From the NCBI RefSeq assembly GCF_050589605.1, contig NZ_JBNGOO010000001.1: a DNA stretch of 64,000 bases, one strand, 5' to 3'. This document shows positions 60,346 through 64,000 of this stretch, piece by piece. Each line of letters begins with the position of its first letter. The stretch's first letter is position 1. A program made the position numbers and the translations under genes. Below the pieces are notes generated by a model. It made no database searches. It was not told the DNA's origin and was given only the letters and a program-made list of their open reading frames with translations. The stretch comes from Granulosicoccus sp947495035 (GTDB lineage: Bacteria; Pseudomonadota; Gammaproteobacteria; Granulosicoccales; Granulosicoccaceae).

Positions 60346-62685
60346 GTGAGCATATTCGATACATTGCGCCAAATTGCGCAGGGCTGCGCCGGCTGGCGCG
60401 CCCGGGGGCTGCTGTGGCTCGTCGTGTGCCCATTGGCCCTGCCGGTGCAGGCGGCCGAACCAATGTCGGTCATGGAGATGGCGGCACAAAGTGCCTATTC
60501 GAGAGCCCTGCAGCAGATCGAACAGGAGCAATACCCGGCAGCACTGGCCGGTTTGCGTCAGCTGCAACGGCGCTTCCCGGGTTTCGAGCAGATGGCCGCC
60601 GTGCAGACGCGAATCGCTGTCCTGCAGGAATCGGCCGATGCCGGACAATCACTGCCGGTGTTCCTGCGCGCCCTGACACTGCGTGAATCCGGCGACATCG
60701 TGGCCGCACTGCAGGCTCTGAACGTGATCGCCTCGGCCGATCCGGCCGGGACACTGACCGATGATGCCCTGTATGTCACGGCCTATCTGCAGATCATGGA
60801 TCGCTACGATTTTCAGGCAGCGCGCATCGCCCTGCAGACACTCGAGGCGCGCTTTCCCGAGTCGGCCTATTCGGACTCGGCCCATTATCTGGATGCCATC
60901 GCCCTGGAGCAACTGGGGGAGACACAGCTGGCGCGTGATCGATTGCTGGAGCTGCGTGCCAGACACACGGCGCTGGATCTGCCTCTGGACTTTCGCTGGC
61001 CGCGAGGCAGTGTTCTGTCGCGTTACTGGTTCGATCGAGCGGACCGACGTCTGGCCATTGTCGAGCAGCGTCTGGCCAGTGCCAGTCGAGTGGATGTGCG
61101 GCAGGAACAGGATGATGGCAAGCTGCGAATCGCCGTCAGTGTCGAGGGGATGGACTTGCAGTTGCTGCTGTTGCCCAGTCCCTTGACACGCGAGACACAA
61201 TGGCTCGACAGCCATCTGACCAGTGATCTGCCGCCGTCCATCGGAGTCTTCGATGGCACTGTCGAGGGCGTTGAAGGCAGCTGGGTTCGGGTGGTGCTGG
61301 AGCAGGACTCCATCAGCGGGGTCGTCAACATGGGCGGGCGCCAGTATCGGCTGCAGCCAGGCAATCTGATCGGTACGCTCGACTATTACCAGCCAAGGTC
61401 GCGCAAGCGCGAACCCGAACCGGGGCTGCATTCCGATCTGGCAGAATCACTGCAGGGGCTGGATGCCCTGCATGCGCCTCCGGCCCAGGGGCTGGCGAAT
61501 CTGGGCAGCAGATCCCGCAGCATCCAGACTGACATGCGTGCCGTACCCGTATCGATCGTGGTGGATAGCCAGTACGACCGCTACTACGGTGGACGGGGCA
61601 TGTCGAATGCGCTCAACAACCTCAATGTGGCCGATGGGGTCTATCGCGAACTGGGTCTGGCACTGTCGCTTGACGAAGCCATGACACTGACTGCGGAGGC
61701 GGATCCGCTGGATCTGGGGGCGGTGACCCTCGAGAGCATATTGCGCTCCTTTCGTGACTACCGACTGCAGTACAAGACGCTGTTCGAGGACAGTGCGCTG
61801 ACCTATCTGTTCACCGGCAACCCGAAGACCGATGTGACGCTGGGATTGGCCTGGATCGGTACCGCCTGCCGGCTGGACGGCTATGATGTGGGGGTGACCA
61901 CTCCCAGTACATTCGGCGATGTGCTGCTGAGCCATGAGCTGGGTCATTCGCTGGGTGCGCTGCACGATACGGACACGGCGTGCGATGACAATGCCCGGTC
62001 TCTGATGTGGCCCAACATCTCGGAACGGACCGATGCCGAGTTCTCCAGCTGCAGTCGCAGCGATGTGCTGCAGTCACGTACGCGCAATTGCCTGTTGAAC
62101 AGTGTTGATCTGCAGCTGGCAGCAAGCTCGGCGGGCAGCAGTCTGTTGTTCGAAATCCGCAATCCCGACACTGGTCTGACGCTGGACGCGCAACTGATCA
62201 TCGAGACCAGTGCGCCGGATCAGTTGCTGTGGCCTGCCGGTTGTCAGGTGCAGACACCAACGAGTGCCATGTGCCACATCAGCGGGCTTCTTCCCCAGGA
62301 GTCGCGGAGCCTGAGTCTTGCCGTCAGTGATGATTTCCACGGCAGCGATGCACCCGTGACGGGGCAGTTGCTGCCGCTGGGTGTGCTGGAGCTGCAGGAC
62401 GCCGACAATACGGCCACCGTGTCGCCGGCAGGTGGTGTCAGCCAGGCGCATCTGAACGTGTCGAACCCGGCCGTCGATCTGGCCTCGGTCCCGGAGGGCG
62501 CCGAGGTGTCAGCGAACAACCCCGGGCAGGGGGCTGCCAATGCCGGCGGTGGCAGCCTCACTGTCTGGCTGTTGCTGTGTCTGTTCGGATGGCGGGTTCA
62601 ACGTGGCTTGATGACCGCGCTCGGATCCTCGGGTCGGATGCCGAGCTCCAGCGTCAGTTCCCGGGTCTCGAATTCGGTTGTCTGA
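60346..62685 (+). CDS. Secreted zinc metalloprotease with GlyGly-CTERM-like tail
   Basis: 779 residues from a GTG. A signal peptide (GLLWLVVCPLALPVQA) precedes a TPR-like helical region (about 40-210), a beta-rich middle and a reprolysin/metzincin catalytic domain with zinc motif HELGHSLGALHD (His530, Glu531, His534, His540) and a later LMWPNISER turn in place of the usual Met-turn. Cysteines around 510-585 suggest disulfides. Near the end GGGSLTVWLLLCLFGWRVQR (734-753) fits the GlyGly-CTERM sorting signal cut by rhombosortases, but 26 more residues follow and overlap the convergent protease gene. Confidence 0.85.
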   Translation: MSIFDTLRQIAQGCAGWRARGLLWLVVCPLALPVQAAEPMSVMEMAAQSAYSRALQQIEQEQYPAALAGLRQLQRRFPGFEQMAAVQTRIAVLQESADAGQSLPVFLRALTLRESGDIVAALQALNVIASADPAGTLTDDALYVTAYLQIMDRYDFQAARIALQTLEARFPESAYSDSAHYLDAIALEQLGETQLARDRLLELRARHTALDLPLDFRWPRGSVLSRYWFDRADRRLAIVEQRLASASRVDVRQEQDDGKLRIAVSVEGMDLQLLLLPSPLTRETQWLDSHLTSDLPPSIGVFDGTVEGVEGSWVRVVLEQDSISGVVNMGGRQYRLQPGNLIGTLDYYQPRSRKREPEPGLHSDLAESLQGLDALHAPPAQGLANLGSRSRSIQTDMRAVPVSIVVDSQYDRYYGGRGMSNALNNLNVADGVYRELGLALSLDEAMTLTAEADPLDLGAVTLESILRSFRDYRLQYKTLFEDSALTYLFTGNPKTDVTLGLAWIGTACRLDGYDVGVTTPSTFGDVLLSHELGHSLGALHDTDTACDDNARSLMWPNISERTDAEFSSCSRSDVLQSRTRNCLLNSVDLQLAASSAGSSLLFEIRNPDTGLTLDAQLIIETSAPDQLLWPAGCQVQTPTSAMCHISGLLPQESRSLSLAVSDDFHGSDAPVTGQLLPLGVLELQDADNTATVSPAGGVSQAHLNVSNPAVDLASVPEGAEVSANNPGQGAANAGGGSLTVWLLLCLFGWRVQRGLMTALGSSGRMPSSSVSSRVSNSVV

Positions 62686-63845
62686 GCGGGGTCCATGGTG
62701 CTGCTGATGAACTCACCTCGCAGGATCGTCAGCGAGACCGGTGTGCCTGGCGGCTCTATCGATATGGCAAGCAGCAATTGAGTGGCGTTGAATACCGGCT
62801 GCCCGTTGATGGCGGTAACGATATCCATGTCCTGCAGTCCGCCACGACTGGCCGGGCTGTCTGGCAGTACCTGCTTGATCATGGCGCCCGGACCGATATC
62901 ACGGGCCAGTTTCGGGAACAGGCTCAGCTCTTCGACAGCGACGCCCAGCCAGCCGCGTGCGACCGACCCGTGTTCGATGATTTGCGGTACCACCTGGGCG
63001 AGCAGGTCGGCCGGAATCGAGAAGCCGATACCGACCGCTCCGGTATCTCCCCTGAATACCGCCGTATTGACACCGACCAGCTGACCATAGGGGTTGATCA
63101 GTGCGCCGCCGGAATTGCCCGGGTTGATGGCGGCATCGATCTGTACGAAGTGTTGCCAGACGCTGCCGCCAGCCACGCGGCGGTGAGTGGCGCTGACGAT
63201 ACCCTGTGTAACGGTCTGACCCACGCCGAAAGGATTGCCGATGGCAAGCACCACATCGCCGACCCGCAGGGGCGGGGCATCATCCAGAGGCACATAGGGC
63301 AGATTGCTGGCAGCGACGCGTACCACAGCCAAGTCGGTTTCGCGATCGCTGCCAATCAGCAGCGCCGGATAATTGCGTCCATCACTGAGCACGACGCTGA
63401 TCCGATCGTGCCCCTCGACCAGGTGAAGATTGGTCAGCACCACGCCGTCGGCATTGACAATGACCCCCGATCCCTGACTGATGGGATTGCGAGTACCTGT
63501 CGTCGCATCGTCGCTGGAGGACGTGGCATACAGGCTCACCACCGAGGGGGCCACCTTCATGATGCCGTCGTGATAGCTGACCACACCCGTGCTGGGCATG
63601 CCGTTGTAGGGGGTTGCAGCGTTGCCGGGAATACTGGAGTCGTCGGTCGCCACGGCATTGCCGCTCGTCGGGCCGGAGCCGGGAATGCTGTCCCCGACCT
63701 TGCTCACCTCGTCGGGGTACTGCCCGGATTCGGTGACAACGACCGGCAGATCGATATCCGGCCAGGGTCTGCCAGTGGTCCACCACCAGCCGATGACGAC
63801 GCCAAGGACGGCGCAGAGCAGAAAGAACTGAGCCTTGCCCCTCAA
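62598..63845 (-). CDS. degS: DegS-type periplasmic serine protease
   Basis: A 415-residue HtrA-family protease. An N-terminal membrane anchor (FFLLCAVLGVVIGWWW) replaces a cleavable signal, and a Gly/Ser/Pro-rich linker of about 65 residues leads to the trypsin-like domain: His141 (TNLHLV), Asp171 (RETDLAVVRV), Ser245 (NPGNSGGAL). A single PDZ domain follows (GWLGVAVEELSLFPKLARDIGPGAMIKQV). One PDZ plus an anchor is the DegS/AlgW plan, which starts the sigma-E envelope stress response by cutting RseA. Its last 88 bp overlap the convergent metalloprotease gene. Confidence 0.9.
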   Translation of the reverse strand: MRGKAQFFLLCAVLGVVIGWWWTTGRPWPDIDLPVVVTESGQYPDEVSKVGDSIPGSGPTSGNAVATDDSSIPGNAATPYNGMPSTGVVSYHDGIMKVAPSVVSLYATSSSDDATTGTRNPISQGSGVIVNADGVVLTNLHLVEGHDRISVVLSDGRNYPALLIGSDRETDLAVVRVAASNLPYVPLDDAPPLRVGDVVLAIGNPFGVGQTVTQGIVSATHRRVAGGSVWQHFVQIDAAINPGNSGGALINPYGQLVGVNTAVFRGDTGAVGIGFSIPADLLAQVVPQIIEHGSVARGWLGVAVEELSLFPKLARDIGPGAMIKQVLPDSPASRGGLQDMDIVTAINGQPVFNATQLLLAISIEPPGTPVSLTILRGEFISSTMDPAQTTEFETRELTLELGIRPEDPSAVIKPR

Positions 63846-64000
63846 CGGAGATCACTCCGGTCGGGCAGGCGGTTTACTGGCAGATTGTTTGCTTTCACGG
63901 ACGGTATGTTAGCGGCAAAGAGGCCGCCTTGCTGCGTCTGGAAGCAGCTGTTGCCGAGGGCTTTGTCTTCCCGGACTCAACTTGGTACGCTCAGCGCTCG

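Noticed and set aside
1..64000. tRNA, rRNA, insertion sequence or prophage genes
   Set aside because: No cloverleaf-like segments, transposase motifs, long terminal inverted repeats or phage structural genes were recognised on either strand.

Overview
The window reads as one continuous chromosome segment of a GC-rich, Gram-negative gammaproteobacterium. The evidence is a complete Mla phospholipid-transport set, the Lpt/KdsD lipopolysaccharide genes, the rpoN-hpf-ptsN-rapZ-HPr block, minCDE, a class II ribonucleotide reductase split into two genes as in Pseudomonas, and a beta-barrel porin. HPr kinase (hprK) beside ptsN, and the absence of any sugar-permease PTS gene, fit a non-enteric marine or environmental lineage; a Granulosicoccus-like organism is only a guess. 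No rRNA, tRNA, CRISPR array, transposase or phage gene was seen.

Layout. 1-4478: housekeeping genes (adk fragment, methyltransferase, trhO, lytic transglycosylase, bolA). 4581-24685: about 20 kb of mostly co-directional accessory genes. It holds a metallophosphoesterase, two GT4 and two MurG-like glycosyltransferases, a DXD glycosyltransferase, two polysaccharide-deacetylase-like paralogues, a complete peptide-type ABC importer, an ABC exporter whose nucleotide-binding domain has lost every catalytic motif, a cyclic-nucleotide-binding protein, and a GNAT acetyltransferase. 24821-32705: BON lipoprotein, porin, stand-alone CheB, minEDC, dinB and a GGDEF/EAL protein. 33072-37894: ppiC, two small genes, nrdJb and nrdJa behind a pair of NrdR boxes, then a stand-alone DUF3391 protein. 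38017-50167: a long minus-strand run mgtE-ptsI-ptsH-rapZ-hprK-ptsN-hpf-rpoN-lptB-lptA-lptC-kdsD-mlaA. 50356-59508 on the plus strand: mlaFEDCB, a sensor/chemoreceptor pair, murA-hisG and a DAHP synthase. 59683-63845: a HAMP membrane protein, a secreted metalloprotease with a GlyGly-CTERM-like tail, and a convergent DegS-type protease.

How the genes work together. The Mla, Lpt, KdsD and MurA genes form an envelope-biogenesis neighbourhood with the nitrogen-PTS regulators, as in many gammaproteobacteria, but kdsC is missing from its usual place. The best candidate for an undescribed system is 16159-24685, possibly extending from 6591. Glycosyltransferases, a catalytically dead ABC exporter with an internal insertion, a cyclic-nucleotide-binding partner, a deacetylase and an acetyltransferase are packed with little intergenic space and 4-nt overlaps. 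This suggests a surface or periplasmic glycan whose synthesis or export is gated by a nucleotide signal. That function is inference; the motif losses and gene order are read directly from the sequence.
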